A DNA stretch of 64,000 nt, from assembly GCF_003429005.1 (NCBI RefSeq), contig NZ_QVQV01000007.1, positions 434,001 to 498,000 on the forward strand, written 5' to 3'. The translations under genes and the position numbers were made by a program. The notes below the pieces were generated by a model, which searched no databases, was not told the origin of the DNA, and worked only from the letters and a program-made list of their open reading frames with translations. The stretch comes from Paraburkholderia sp. DHOC27 (GTDB lineage Bacteria > Pseudomonadota > Gammaproteobacteria > Burkholderiales > Burkholderiaceae). Positions 28,135 through 36,735 of this stretch are shown here, one piece after another (positions within the stretch are counted from its first letter, which is position 1; the number at the start of each line of letters is the position of its first letter).

Positions 28135-28758
28135 CTAAGCTCGTGTTTCGCCGGGTTCGTGGCCGAGTTCGTACTGCGGTGGGTCGTCCTGTTGCTGCCC
28201 AGCAGCGGGCGCCGTCTCGCGCACCGCGCAAATGCGCTGGATGAAAGCCGCGCGCGGTTGCGCGAGAAAACCATCCTGAAACGCCACCACGCGTAGCCGC
28301 GGCCGCACCGCATCCAGCAGTTCACCGGCCCGCAATAAAAAGGCCGGATTGGATGGCTTACCGACCGTTTCATTGCCTTGCGCGAACGTCTCGTAGATGA
28401 GGACACCGCCCGGCGCCAGCGCATTCAGCAACGCACCGAACAGCGGGCGATGCAGATAGTTCGTCACCACCACGGCGGAGAATCGGGCGTCGTCCGGCAG
28501 CGGCCACGGGGCGCCTTCCAGATCGGCGGTCAGCGTGGTGATGTGCGCTACATCGCGCATCGTGGCGAGCGCTGCGGCATCGCGATCGAGCGCCGTTACC
28601 GGATGCCCGCGCGCCGCAAACCAGCGGGCGTGCCGCCCTGCCCCTGACGCGACATCGAGCACCGAGCCGCCCGCGGCCACCAGATGCGCCCACTTGCGCA
28701 CCCAGCGCGACGGCTCGCCGAGCGTCGCGTGGGATTGAGAGGCGGTGGTTTCGCTCAT
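28135..28758 (-). CDS. Class I SAM-dependent methyltransferase
   Basis: This 207-residue protein has SAM motif I VLDVASGAGRHARWFAARG at about residues 33-51 and the acidic post-I strand VTALDRDAAAL, typical of TehB/UbiE-like small methyltransferases. A Trp/Arg-rich start (SRWVRKWAHLV) precedes it. The substrate cannot be told from sequence. It lies between trpS and dapA on the same strand, 89 bases after trpS, probably in the trpS transcript. Confidence 0.85.
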   Translation of the reverse strand: MSETTASQSHATLGEPSRWVRKWAHLVAAGGSVLDVASGAGRHARWFAARGHPVTALDRDAAALATMRDVAHITTLTADLEGAPWPLPDDARFSAVVVTNYLHRPLFGALLNALAPGGVLIYETFAQGNETVGKPSNPAFLLRAGELLDAVRPRLRVVAFQDGFLAQPRAAFIQRICAVRETAPAAGQQQDDPPQYELGHEPGETRA

Positions 28759-28847
28759 GGCTGCACAAATAGACAGATCAATGCCGACGCGCGTTGAAGC
28801 AGATCGTGCTCATGCTCATGCTTCGCGCGCCTCGATCATTGCATCCA

Positions 28848-30050
28848 TCAGTTGTAGGAGAGGCCCATCGCCTCGCGTACGTCACGCATGGTTTCGGTGG
28901 CGAACTTGCGGGCCTTGTCGCAACCGTCGGCCACGATCGCGCGCAGCAGCGACGGATCGTCCATGTACTTCTGCGCTCGCTCGAGCATGGGCTGCTGTTC
29001 ACGCAGGATGCCTTCGATCACCGGTTGCTTGCACTCCAGACAGCCAATGCCCGCCGAACGGCAACCCTTCTGCACCCATTCGTGCGTGGTTTCGTCGGTG
29101 TAGACCTGATGCAGTTGCCACACCGGGCATTTGTCCGGATCGCCTGGATCGGTGCGGCGCACGCGCGCCGGATCGGTCGGCATGGTGCGGACTTTCTTGC
29201 TGATCGTCTCCGCGTCCTCGCGCAGACCGATCGTGTTGCCGTACGACTTGGACATCTTCTGCCCATCCAGACCCGGCATACGCGAAGCTTCAGTCAGCAT
29301 GGCCTGCGGCTCGACCAGAATGATCTTGCGCGAACCTTCCAGGTAGCCGAACAGTCGCTCACGGTCGTTCATGGACAGGCTTTGCGACTCCTGCAACATG
29401 GCGCGCGCCTGCTCGAGTGCTTCGTCGTCACCTTCCTGCTGATAGGCGTTGCGCAGTTCGTGATACAGCTTCGAGCGCTTGCCGCCGAGCTTCTTGGCGG
29501 CTTCGTTCGCCTTCTCCTCGAAACCCGGTTCACGGCCGTACAGATAGTTGAAACGGCGCGCGATTTCGCGCGTCATCTCGACGTGCGGCACCTGATCTTC
29601 GCCGACCGGCACCAGCGAGCCGCGATACAGCAGGATGTCCGCCGCCATCAGCACCGGATAGCCGAGGAAGCCGTAGGTGGACAGATCCTTGTCCTTCAGC
29701 TTCTCCATCTGCTCCTTGTAGGTCGGCACGCGTTCGAGCCAACCGAGCGGCGTGCTCATGCCGAGCAGCAGCGCCAGTTCGGCGTGCTCCGGCACCTTGC
29801 TCTGGATGAACAGCGTGGCCTGCGCCGGATCGATGCCCGAAGCCAGCCAGTCGATCAGCACTTCCCAGACGTTCTTTTCGATCACCTCGGGGGTTTCGTA
29901 GTGCGTCGTGAGGGCATGCCAGTCCACCACGCAGAAGAAACACGGATACTCGGATTGCAGACGGACCCAGTTTTTCAGCACACCGTGATAGTGGCCGAGG
30001 TGCAGGGAGCCGGTAGGCCGCATGCCGGAGAAGATACGGTCAGGGAACAT
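28848..30050 (-). CDS. trpS: Tryptophanyl-tRNA synthetase with four-Cys motif
   Basis: This 400-residue class I synthetase has the HIGH-type motif GSLHLGHYHG at residues 14-23 and KMSKS at about 265-269. It is about 65 residues longer than E. coli TrpRS (334). In the C-terminal domain four cysteines (C308, C330, C337, C340) form C-x21-C-x6-C-x2-C, close to the [4Fe-4S] motif described for Thermotoga maritima TrpRS. It starts 4 bases after the site-2 protease stop, implying coupling. Function as TrpRS is secure; cluster binding is inference. Confidence 0.96.
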   Translation of the reverse strand: MFPDRIFSGMRPTGSLHLGHYHGVLKNWVRLQSEYPCFFCVVDWHALTTHYETPEVIEKNVWEVLIDWLASGIDPAQATLFIQSKVPEHAELALLLGMSTPLGWLERVPTYKEQMEKLKDKDLSTYGFLGYPVLMAADILLYRGSLVPVGEDQVPHVEMTREIARRFNYLYGREPGFEEKANEAAKKLGGKRSKLYHELRNAYQQEGDDEALEQARAMLQESQSLSMNDRERLFGYLEGSRKIILVEPQAMLTEASRMPGLDGQKMSKSYGNTIGLREDAETISKKVRTMPTDPARVRRTDPGDPDKCPVWQLHQVYTDETTHEWVQKGCRSAGIGCLECKQPVIEGILREQQPMLERAQKYMDDPSLLRAIVADGCDKARKFATETMRDVREAMGLSYN

Positions 30051-30054
30051 GGTT

Positions 30055-30720
30055 TTATTGAAAGAGCGAAACGAGGGGAGTCAGGATAGCGGTGACAGCG
30101 TCGTAACCCAAGTTGACGAGCGGCGCCAGCCAGTAACGGGTCAGGATACCGGTCATCACCAGTGCCATCACGATAAAGAAACCATACGGCTCGAGGCGCG
30201 CCAGTGCAATGGCCTGACGCGGCGGCAACAACGCGGTCACCACGCGGCCGCCGTCGAGTGGCGGCAACGGGAACAGATTGATCACGCCCAACACCAGATT
30301 GACGCCCACGCCGGCCGCCGCCATGCGGTTAAAAAACGGCTCGTCCACGCTCAGCACCGCGAGCGCAACACCGAATACGCCCCACACCAGCGCCTGCACG
30401 AAATTGCACATCGGACCGGCCAGCGCCACCCACAGGCTGCCCCAGCGCGGATTGCGCAGATTGCCGAAGGCCACCGGTACGGGCTTGGCGTAACCGAACA
30501 TGAACGCACCGCTGGTGGCGAAATACAGCAGCAGCGGAATGGCGATCGTGCCGAGCGGATCGATGTGACGCATCGGATTGAACGACACCCGGCCGAGCAC
30601 GTAGGCCGTATTGTCTCCCAGCAGACGCGCCACATAGCCGTGAGCGGCTTCGTGCAGCGTGATGGCGAAGATGACGGGTAAAGCGTAGACCGCGACGGTC
30701 TGAATCAGGGAAGAGTCCAT
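30055..30720 (-). CDS. Site-2 protease (M50) family membrane metalloprotease
   Basis: This 221-residue polytopic protein has the zinc motif HEAAH at residues 23-27 in the first membrane segment and a later LFPLPPLDGGRVV, the NPDG-type third-ligand segment. No PDZ domain is present, so this is the minimal Rip/SpoIVFB-like group, not RseP. The substrate is unknown. It lies between yciO and trpS, a common beta/gamma order (RNase AM-yciO-M50-trpS). About five hydrophobic helices are seen. Confidence 0.9.
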   Translation of the reverse strand: MDSSLIQTVAVYALPVIFAITLHEAAHGYVARLLGDNTAYVLGRVSFNPMRHIDPLGTIAIPLLLYFATSGAFMFGYAKPVPVAFGNLRNPRWGSLWVALAGPMCNFVQALVWGVFGVALAVLSVDEPFFNRMAAAGVGVNLVLGVINLFPLPPLDGGRVVTALLPPRQAIALARLEPYGFFIVMALVMTGILTRYWLAPLVNLGYDAVTAILTPLVSLFQ

Positions 30721-30767
30721 AGCCTGCTATTGTAACAACGCGATTGCGTGCGTCTGTCCGCTTTCGC

Positions 30768-31403
30768 TCACGCGGGCTGTTCGAGGCCAAATGGTGCGAG
30801 GCTCCCACGCCCTGCCCGCACCAGCACGGGTTCCGCGCCGGTCAGATCGACGATGGTGGACGGCTCGCACGGGCACGGACCGCCGTCGATCACCAGATCG
30901 AGTTGCTTTTCGAGGCGCGCGCGGATTTCCTCCGCGTCGTTCAACGGCTGGGTTTCGTCCGGCATGATCAGGGTTGTGCCGAGCAGCGGCTGACCGAGTT
31001 CTTCGAGGATCGCCAAAGTGATGGCGTGATCGGGCACCCGCAGTCCGATCGTTTTGCGCGACGGATGCGAAAGGCGCCGCGGCACTTCCTTGGTGGCCTG
31101 CAACACGAACACGTAGGGCCCCGGCGTCACGGACTTGATGAGCCGGTACTGACGGTTATCGACCATCGCGAAGTTCGACAGCTCGGACAGATCGCGCACC
31201 AGCAACGACAGCAGTTGCCGCTCGTCGAGTCCGCGGATGCGGCGCAGGCGTTCCACGGCGTCCTTGTCGTCGAGATGGCAGGTGAGCGCGTAGCTGGAGT
31301 CGGTCGGCATCGCGACCACGCCGCCGTCGTTGATGATCTGCACGGCCTGCTTGATCAGGCGCGGCTGCGGATTATCCGGATGGATCCGAAAGAATTGGGA
31401 CAT
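30768..31403 (-). CDS. yciO: YciO, Sua5/YrdC-family protein
   Basis: This 211-residue protein starts MSQFFRIHPDNPQPRLIKQAV and carries the YrdC-fold motif GGVVAMPTDSSYALTC and LSLLVRDLSE. YrdC relatives make threonylcarbamoyl-AMP for tRNA t6A; YciO is a weakly active paralogue. The frame is open 33 codons further upstream, but the residues there are not family-like. It lies between the RNase AM gene and the M50 protease gene. Confidence 0.9.
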   Translation of the reverse strand: MSQFFRIHPDNPQPRLIKQAVQIINDGGVVAMPTDSSYALTCHLDDKDAVERLRRIRGLDERQLLSLLVRDLSELSNFAMVDNRQYRLIKSVTPGPYVFVLQATKEVPRRLSHPSRKTIGLRVPDHAITLAILEELGQPLLGTTLIMPDETQPLNDAEEIRARLEKQLDLVIDGGPCPCEPSTIVDLTGAEPVLVRAGRGSLAPFGLEQPA

Positions 31404-31578
31404 GGTGATGGATGGATGCGGCGCGGCCGCTGGCTCGAAAAGGGGCTGTGCGCGATGCGTGCAAGGCAGACAATGAACGGAGCGTGTGCGTTTTCGAAGC
31501 AAGCCGCGGAACCGCTCGCGGAATCACGCGCAAAGCCCCTCGCGCTTTCCCCTTCGCGGGCACGCCCCTCGCGTGACG

Positions 31579-32409
31579 TCACAGCCAGCGTTCCCACACG
31601 GGCTTCAGATCGGACGGCAGCGGCGGCAGGCTGCCCAGGTCGACGCGGCCTTCGCCCGCCGCGTGAAAATCCGAGCCGCGCGACGCTTCGAAGCCGAAGC
31701 GGCGCGCCACGTCCGCGTATTCGCGATACTGATCTGGCGTGTGGCTGCCGGTTACGACCTCGATCGCCTTGCCGCCCAGTTCGATGAATTCGCCGAACAA
31801 GGCGTCGAACTCGACCGGCGTGTATTCATAGCGCCCCGGATGGGCGATCACCGCTTCGCCGCCTGCCTGCTGGATCCAGCGTACCGCGTCCGTGAGCTTG
31901 GACCAGCGGTGCGCGATATAGCCGGGCTTGCCGTCGCCGAGGAAGCGCGTGAACGCATCCTGGGTGGATTTCGCGTAGCCGTGTTCGACCATGAAGCGGG
32001 CGAAGTGCGTGCGCGAGATCATGTCCGGATTGGAAACGTATTTCAGCGCGCCCTCGTAGGCATTTGGAACGCCGAGCGTTTCAAGCAGTTCGCCGATGGC
32101 CTCGGCACGCGCAGCGCGACCGTTACGGGTGCGCTCGAGACCGTCGATCAGCGCCTGGCAATCGGGATCGATGTTCAGCCCGACGACGTGCACCGTACGC
32201 GAGGCCCATGTCACTGAAATCTCGACGCCCGCGAGGTAGCCCATGCCGAGCTCCTCCGCGACGCGACGCGCCTCGTGCTGGCCGCCCACCTCATCGTGGT
32301 CGGTCAGCGCCCACAGCGTGACACCGCCCGCGTGGGCGCGGCGCGCGACGTCGGCGGGAGCAAACTGGCCGTCGGAGACAGTGGAATGGCAATGCAGGTC
32401 GGCGTTCAT
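31579..32409 (-). CDS. rnm: RNase AM / TrpH (YciV) PHP-domain 5'-3' nuclease
   Basis: This 276-residue PHP-domain protein begins MNADLHCHSTVSDGQFAP and continues with LWALTDHDEVGG, VEISVTW, AVIAHPGRY and ASRGSDFHA, which together supply the metal ligands of the family. E. coli RNase AM (YciV/TrpH) trims rRNA 5' ends and degrades short RNAs 5' to 3'. An ATG eight codons earlier (32433) is possible. A perfect inverted repeat lies just upstream at 32438-32456. yciO follows, as in E. coli. Confidence 0.92.
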   Translation of the reverse strand: MNADLHCHSTVSDGQFAPADVARRAHAGGVTLWALTDHDEVGGQHEARRVAEELGMGYLAGVEISVTWASRTVHVVGLNIDPDCQALIDGLERTRNGRAARAEAIGELLETLGVPNAYEGALKYVSNPDMISRTHFARFMVEHGYAKSTQDAFTRFLGDGKPGYIAHRWSKLTDAVRWIQQAGGEAVIAHPGRYEYTPVEFDALFGEFIELGGKAIEVVTGSHTPDQYREYADVARRFGFEASRGSDFHAAGEGRVDLGSLPPLPSDLKPVWERWL

Positions 32410-32437
32410 GAGCGTCTTAAGAAGGTTCTGCACTCAT

Positions 32438-32456
32438 TTTACTGCAACGCAGTAAA
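32438..32456 (-). promoter_or_regulatory. Perfect dyad upstream of the RNase AM gene
   Basis: TTTACTGC and GCAGTAAA flank AAC, forming an 8-bp perfect inverted repeat that overlaps a TAAAAT -10-like hexamer (minus strand). It could be an operator for the rnm-yciO-M50-trpS unit or a small leader hairpin. Confidence 0.4.
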
Positions 32457-32729
32457 TCAAAGCGGGCGATTGATTGGCCCTTTATTGGACCCTTTTGCTC
32501 CGCCGGGAAAGTCGCTTTGCCCGAGCCGCATGGCCGCCACGCCTTCGTTCTTTGGCGCGGTTTCCGTTGGATTTCCTTTGGCATCGCATCGGCCCCGCGT
32601 TGACGATCTTTCGGAAACCCTTCGCGGCAATCCTCTGGGATCGGCCCGCCCTCCGCAGGCACCAGGCAGGGCGCTTTGCTAATCACGCCCCTTTCAATGC
32701 CGCCCTACTGAAGCCTGGTCCGAGCCCCG
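32457..32729. other. Unassigned segment between RNase AM and hydrolase genes
   Basis: Open frames exist on both strands (minus 32417-32686, plus 32474-32809) but neither resembles a known family or has a good ribosome site. I see no promoter pair or terminator with a T-run. Confidence 0.4.
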
Positions 32730-33620
32730 TCACGCGCAAAACGCCTCGATCAGCGCCGCCACCTGTTCTGGCTGATCGTGATGCACCATGTGGCCGGCAT
32801 CCTCGATGATCTTTTCGCGCCAGTCGGGGAAGGCGCTGAAGCGCGCCTTGAATTCGTCGAGCGGAATGTCGCCGGCGATCTGCGCGAGCGTGGGTGACGC
32901 AACAGCTTCGACGTGCAGGACACGGGCTCGCACTTTGGCCCAGACCGCCATCACTTCGTCGAGACGGTACAGCAGCGGCCCGCGCAGCTTGTGCGCCGGG
33001 TCGGCCAGCAGCATGAAGCCGCCCTCGCCGTCCGGCTTCGACCAGTGTTCGGCAAGAAAGCGCGCGCGCTGCGGCGCGAGGCGCGGATTGGTTTTAGTGA
33101 GCCGCGCGGCGACTTCCTCGAGCGACGCGTAATGTCTTAGGCGCGGCGGCTCACGCAATTCGTCGAGCCAGCTACGCAGCCTATGCGGTGACTGCGCCGC
33201 CTTCCCCGGCGCGAGACCAAAGCCCTCCAGGTCCACCACGCGCCGCACCCGCTCGGGGCGCACGCCGGCATACAGGCAAACCACGTTGGCGCCCATGCTG
33301 TGCCCGACCAGATTGACCTCGCCCGATGGCGCGTAGTGGTCGAGCAACGCGTCGAGGTCGGCCAGGTATTCCTGGAACCAGTAGGTGCTGCCACCGTGTT
33401 CCGCCACCGGCCAACCGGAAAGGCCGAAACCCCGTGCGTCCGCCGCGATCACCTGCCAGTCGCCACCCAGCGCGTCCACCACGAACTGGAACGACGCTGC
33501 CACGTCCATCCAGCCGTGCAGCATGAAGAGCGTGGGGGCATGCGGATTGCCCCATCGCCGCACGTGAAGGCGAACGCCACGGACGGTCAGGAAATCGGAC
33601 TCGGAAGAGTTCATGGACAA
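32730..33620 (-). CDS. Alpha/beta-hydrolase fold protein
   Basis: This 296-residue protein has LFMLHGWMDVAASFQF (oxyanion region), ADARGFGLSGWP, the nucleophile elbow GHSMGAN with Ser108, and a C-terminal catalytic His in EDAGHMVHHDQPEQ. The fold is clear; substrate is not. A perfect TATAAT (33652-33657, minus) lies about 32 bases upstream. It is separated from DUF455 by 191 bases and is probably its own unit. Confidence 0.88.
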   Translation of the reverse strand: MSMNSSESDFLTVRGVRLHVRRWGNPHAPTLFMLHGWMDVAASFQFVVDALGGDWQVIAADARGFGLSGWPVAEHGGSTYWFQEYLADLDALLDHYAPSGEVNLVGHSMGANVVCLYAGVRPERVRRVVDLEGFGLAPGKAAQSPHRLRSWLDELREPPRLRHYASLEEVAARLTKTNPRLAPQRARFLAEHWSKPDGEGGFMLLADPAHKLRGPLLYRLDEVMAVWAKVRARVLHVEAVASPTLAQIAGDIPLDEFKARFSAFPDWREKIIEDAGHMVHHDQPEQVAALIEAFCA

Positions 33621-33651
33621 GGCGTACCCGAAAAAAAAGAATGGTCGTTCG

Positions 33652-33657
33652 ATTATA
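33652..33657 (-). promoter_or_regulatory. Candidate -10 for the alpha/beta-hydrolase gene
   Basis: A consensus TATAAT on the minus strand lies 32 bases before the start codon. The expected -35 position has no good match. Confidence 0.35.
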
Positions 33658-33811
33658 ACGAGATAGCGGGCATTGCGCTTGGGATGGCGAGTGCTAGCCT
33701 CGCGCCGGAACCGCCGTTTCTAGGGGTCTTCATGGTGTTTCGGACCTGGCAGTACAACTTGGCTCATACCCCTCGAGGCTTCAGGCCCACCTCGCTCACT
33801 CGCCGACCGCC

Positions 33812-34666
33812 TCAGTCCACCGTTGGCGCACCGGCTTCGAGCCCGGCCAGCGCCGCCAATTCAGCCTCGTCGAAACCCGCGTCCCGACGCGCCTCGAAGT
33901 TGAACGGACCGCGCAAGCGGGGCGCGTGATATTGCCCGGCGAGCCGGGTATAGGTGATGTGCGGATCGAGCGCGCCCGCCTCGCACAGGTGCCGGAACCA
34001 GCGATTACCGATCAGCACGTGACCAATCTCGTCACGCAGGATCACGTCCAGTATCGCCGCCGAGGCGTGATCGCCCGCCTGTTGCAGACGCGCGCGAATC
34101 GGCGGCGAGGCGTCGAGACCGCGCGCCTCCAGCGTACGCGGCACCAGCGCCATGCGCGCCAGCACGTCGCCACGGGTGCGCTCGCACATGTCCCACAGGC
34201 CGTCGTGAGCGGGAAAGTCGCCGTACGCGTGGCCGAATTCCGCAAGCCGCTCGATCAGCAGCGAAAAATGATGCGCCTCTTCCGCCGCCACCTTGAGCCA
34301 GTCCGTGTAGAACGCGACCGGCATGCCGGGAAAGCGCCAGACAGCGTCGAGGGCGAGGTTGATGGCGTTGAATTCGATATGCGCGAGGGCATGCAGCAAC
34401 ACCGCCCGCCCTTCCGGCGATTGCATGCTGCGCCGCCCGAGCTTGCGCGGCTCGACCAGTTCGGGGCGCTCGGGACGCCCCGGCAAGTCGGAGGGCTCGT
34501 CGAGAGCGATAGCGGACGAACAGATGGCGCGACCGTCCAGCACGGCCGCATACAGGCTGCGCGCGGCGGCGGCCTTGACGAGCGGGTCACGCTCACGCAA
34601 TGAGGCCAGCGCATCGCGGCGGGCGCAAAACGGAGCGGAAGTCGTCAAGGGCGTGGCGGAATTCAT
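33812..34666 (-). CDS. DUF455 ferritin-like protein, putative diiron enzyme
   Basis: This 284-residue protein matches DUF455 (ARKLGRRSMQSPEGRAVLLHALAHIE split across the window, VAFYTDWLKVAAEEAHHF, RDEIGHVLIGNRWF). Four predicted helices carry candidate metal ligands E98, E129-x-x-H132 (or E130-x-x-H133), E180 and E213-x-x-H216, the pattern of ferritin-like carboxylate-bridged diiron proteins such as MiaE. No member is characterised to my knowledge. It is divergent from the carbonic anhydrase gene and has no tight neighbour. Confidence 0.85.
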   Translation of the reverse strand: MNSATPLTTSAPFCARRDALASLRERDPLVKAAAARSLYAAVLDGRAICSSAIALDEPSDLPGRPERPELVEPRKLGRRSMQSPEGRAVLLHALAHIEFNAINLALDAVWRFPGMPVAFYTDWLKVAAEEAHHFSLLIERLAEFGHAYGDFPAHDGLWDMCERTRGDVLARMALVPRTLEARGLDASPPIRARLQQAGDHASAAILDVILRDEIGHVLIGNRWFRHLCEAGALDPHITYTRLAGQYHAPRLRGPFNFEARRDAGFDEAELAALAGLEAGAPTVD

Positions 34667-35069
34667 CAGGAACGGGCAAAGGAAACGGTGTGCAGCCGCA
34701 TAGTGGCGGGCCTACACAACCGTTTACAATACCCGATTCGATTGCATGGCGCGTTACGCTGACGCGTCCGGGAAACCCGCCGGGGAAGTCAGTGCTGGTC
34801 AACGGTGGTCGTGCCGAACGGCTGGAAAGCGGCCGGAAAAAGCGGCTCTGAAAGGCAGCAGTCAATGCCAGCGGCAAACACGCCGCTGCGGCAGGACCCT
34901 GACGCTTTCCACGCCGCACCGCGTTGAGCCGCAAAGCACCCGCGACGGCAAGCGGCAGGCGGCACAGCACCGGGAGCGCCCAGCCAGACCCTGCGCCACC
35001 CCGCATGCGAAACGCAGGACGGCCGCAGCCCGCGCCGAGGCGCAAGCGCTCATCCACACAGGAGACACA
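34667..35069. other. 403-base divergent intergenic region
   Basis: It lies between DUF455 and the carbonic anhydrase gene. An open frame is continuous with the latter from 34746, but its residues are basic and of low complexity with no family match. TACAAT at 34727-34732 (plus) is a possible -10. Otherwise nothing is recognised. Confidence 0.35.
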
Positions 35070-35594
35070 ATGGCAATCTACAAGCTTGGCGATGCAGCCC
35101 CGACCATCCACGAAAGCGTGTTCGTCGCGGATACGGCGACCATCATCGGCAATGTGACCCTCGAAGAAAACTCGAGCGTGTGGTTTGGCGCGGCGTTGCG
35201 CGGCGATAACGAGCCAATCACGCTTGGCGCGGGTAGCAATATTCAGGAAAACGCCGTGCTGCACACGGACGCCGGTTTTCCTCTGACCATTGAAGCGAAT
35301 GTGACCGTCGGCCATCAGGCCATGCTGCACGGTTGCACCGTCAAGGAAGGCGCGCTCATCGGAATTCAGGCGGTGGTCTTGAATGGCGCGGTAATCGGCC
35401 GCAACTGTCTGGTCGGAGCGGGCGCCATCGTGACCGAGGGCAAGGTGTTTCCCGATAACTCGCTGATCCTGGGCGCGCCCGCCAAAGCGGTGCGTGAACT
35501 GACCGAGGCGGACATCGCCCGCATGCGTGACGGCACCACTCACTATGCCGAGCGCCGGGCCTATTACAAGGCGCAGCTCGTACGGATCGGCTAA
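35070..35594 (+). CDS. Gamma-class carbonic anhydrase family protein
   Basis: This 174-residue left-handed beta-helix protein is built from hexapeptide repeats (IIGNVTLEENSSVWFGAALRGD). Zinc ligands of the gamma class are at H65 (VLHTD), H82 and H87 (GHQAMLHG). Relatives are E. coli YrdA and CaiE-like proteins, and many have weak or no anhydrase activity. The ATG at 35070 follows AGGAG at ideal spacing, although the frame is open upstream. hslO follows 64 bases later on the same strand. Confidence 0.92.
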   Translation: MAIYKLGDAAPTIHESVFVADTATIIGNVTLEENSSVWFGAALRGDNEPITLGAGSNIQENAVLHTDAGFPLTIEANVTVGHQAMLHGCTVKEGALIGIQAVVLNGAVIGRNCLVGAGAIVTEGKVFPDNSLILGAPAKAVRELTEADIARMRDGTTHYAERRAYYKAQLVRIG

Positions 35595-35658
35595 TCACGC
35601 CGCGACGTGCGACGCGCCGGCGCAGCAGCCTGCTGCGCTATTTGACCGAGGAAATGTT

Positions 35659-36609
35659 GTGAACGACCAGTTGCAAAAATTCATGTTCAGCGCGGCGCCG
35701 GTGCGTGGCGAAATCGTTTCGCTGCGCAATACCTGGCAGGAAGTGCTGACCCGTCGCGACTATCCGGCGCCGGTGCGCACGGTACTCGGCGAAATGATGG
35801 CCGCGTGCGCGCTGCTTTCCGCGAACCTCAAGTTCGACGGCACGCTCATCATGCAGATTTTCGGCGACGGTCCGGTCAAGATGCTGGTGGTGCAATGCAG
35901 TTCGGACCTGTCGATGCGCGCCACGGCCAAGTTTTCCGGCGATGCCGACAGCACGATCAGCGACAGCACCTCGCTCATTGATCTCGTCAACGCGAGCGGC
36001 CACGGCCGCTGCGTGATCACGCTCGACCCGCGCGACAAGCAGCCCGGCCAGCAGCCCTATCAAAGTATCGTGCCGCTGTCGGGCGTCGATGGCCCGCTCA
36101 AGTCGATGGCCGAAGTGCTCGAACATTACATGCATCACTCCGAGCAGCTCGACACCCGTCTTTGGCTCGCGGCCAATACGGAGCGTGCCGTCGGCATGCT
36201 GTTGCAGAAGCTGCCGGGCGACGGCGGCATCGTCCCGCATCCGGGCGAGCTCGACGCGGACACGTGGGAGCGCGTGTGCGTGCTGGGCGGCACGCTGTCG
36301 CAGGAAGAACTGCTGAAGGAAGAGCCGGAGACCCTGTTCCGCCGCCTCTTCTGGCAAGAGAACGTACAGCATTTCGAACCCGCGCCGGCGCGCTTCGAAT
36401 GCACTTGTTCGCGCGAAAAAGTGGGCGCGATGCTGAAGATGCTCGGCCGTGAGGAAGTGGACAGCGTGCTCGAAGAACGCGGCCACGTGGAGATTCACTG
36501 CGAGTTCTGCAATCAGCGTTACGAGTTCGATCCGGTGGACGTCGCGCAGCTTTTCGTGGCAACTGAACTGTCGCAGGGCGTGTCGCCGGCTGCGCAGCAG
36601 CGGCATTGA
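35659..36609 (+). CDS. hslO: Hsp33 redox-regulated chaperone
   Basis: This 316-residue holdase has the substrate domain beginning NDQLQKFMFSAAPVRGEIVSL and the C-terminal zinc switch C248-x-C250 and C281-x-x-C284 (ECTCSREK, HCEFCNQ). Oxidation of these cysteines releases zinc and activates the chaperone. The start is GTG at 35659 with GAGGAAA upstream; the frame is open earlier but non-conserved. It lies downstream of the carbonic anhydrase-like gene. Confidence 0.96.
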   Translation: MNDQLQKFMFSAAPVRGEIVSLRNTWQEVLTRRDYPAPVRTVLGEMMAACALLSANLKFDGTLIMQIFGDGPVKMLVVQCSSDLSMRATAKFSGDADSTISDSTSLIDLVNASGHGRCVITLDPRDKQPGQQPYQSIVPLSGVDGPLKSMAEVLEHYMHHSEQLDTRLWLAANTERAVGMLLQKLPGDGGIVPHPGELDADTWERVCVLGGTLSQEELLKEEPETLFRRLFWQENVQHFEPAPARFECTCSREKVGAMLKMLGREEVDSVLEERGHVEIHCEFCNQRYEFDPVDVAQLFVATELSQGVSPAAQQRH

Positions 36610-36699
36610 AGTGAGACGCTGCCCGTCACTGCGGTGTGCGGCGGGCGGCTGATAGCAGGGCTATTTAGAGAAGACGGCGCAGCGCAGTGCGTGTCGCGA

Positions 36700-36735
36700 G
36701 CGCCACTCAGTGCGCCACTCAGTGCGCCACTCAAT
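36700..36735. repeat. Three tandem 12-base repeats at the ftsB stop
   Basis: GCGCCACTCAGT occurs twice and GCGCCACTCAAT once, back to back. Read on the minus strand each unit carries a TGA in the ftsB frame, the first being the ftsB stop codon. Confidence 0.8.

Noticed and set aside
34593..35543. 316-codon minus-strand frame opposite the carbonic anhydrase gene
   Set aside because: It overlaps the conserved hexapeptide-repeat gene, which has a perfect ribosome site; the minus translation is low complexity.
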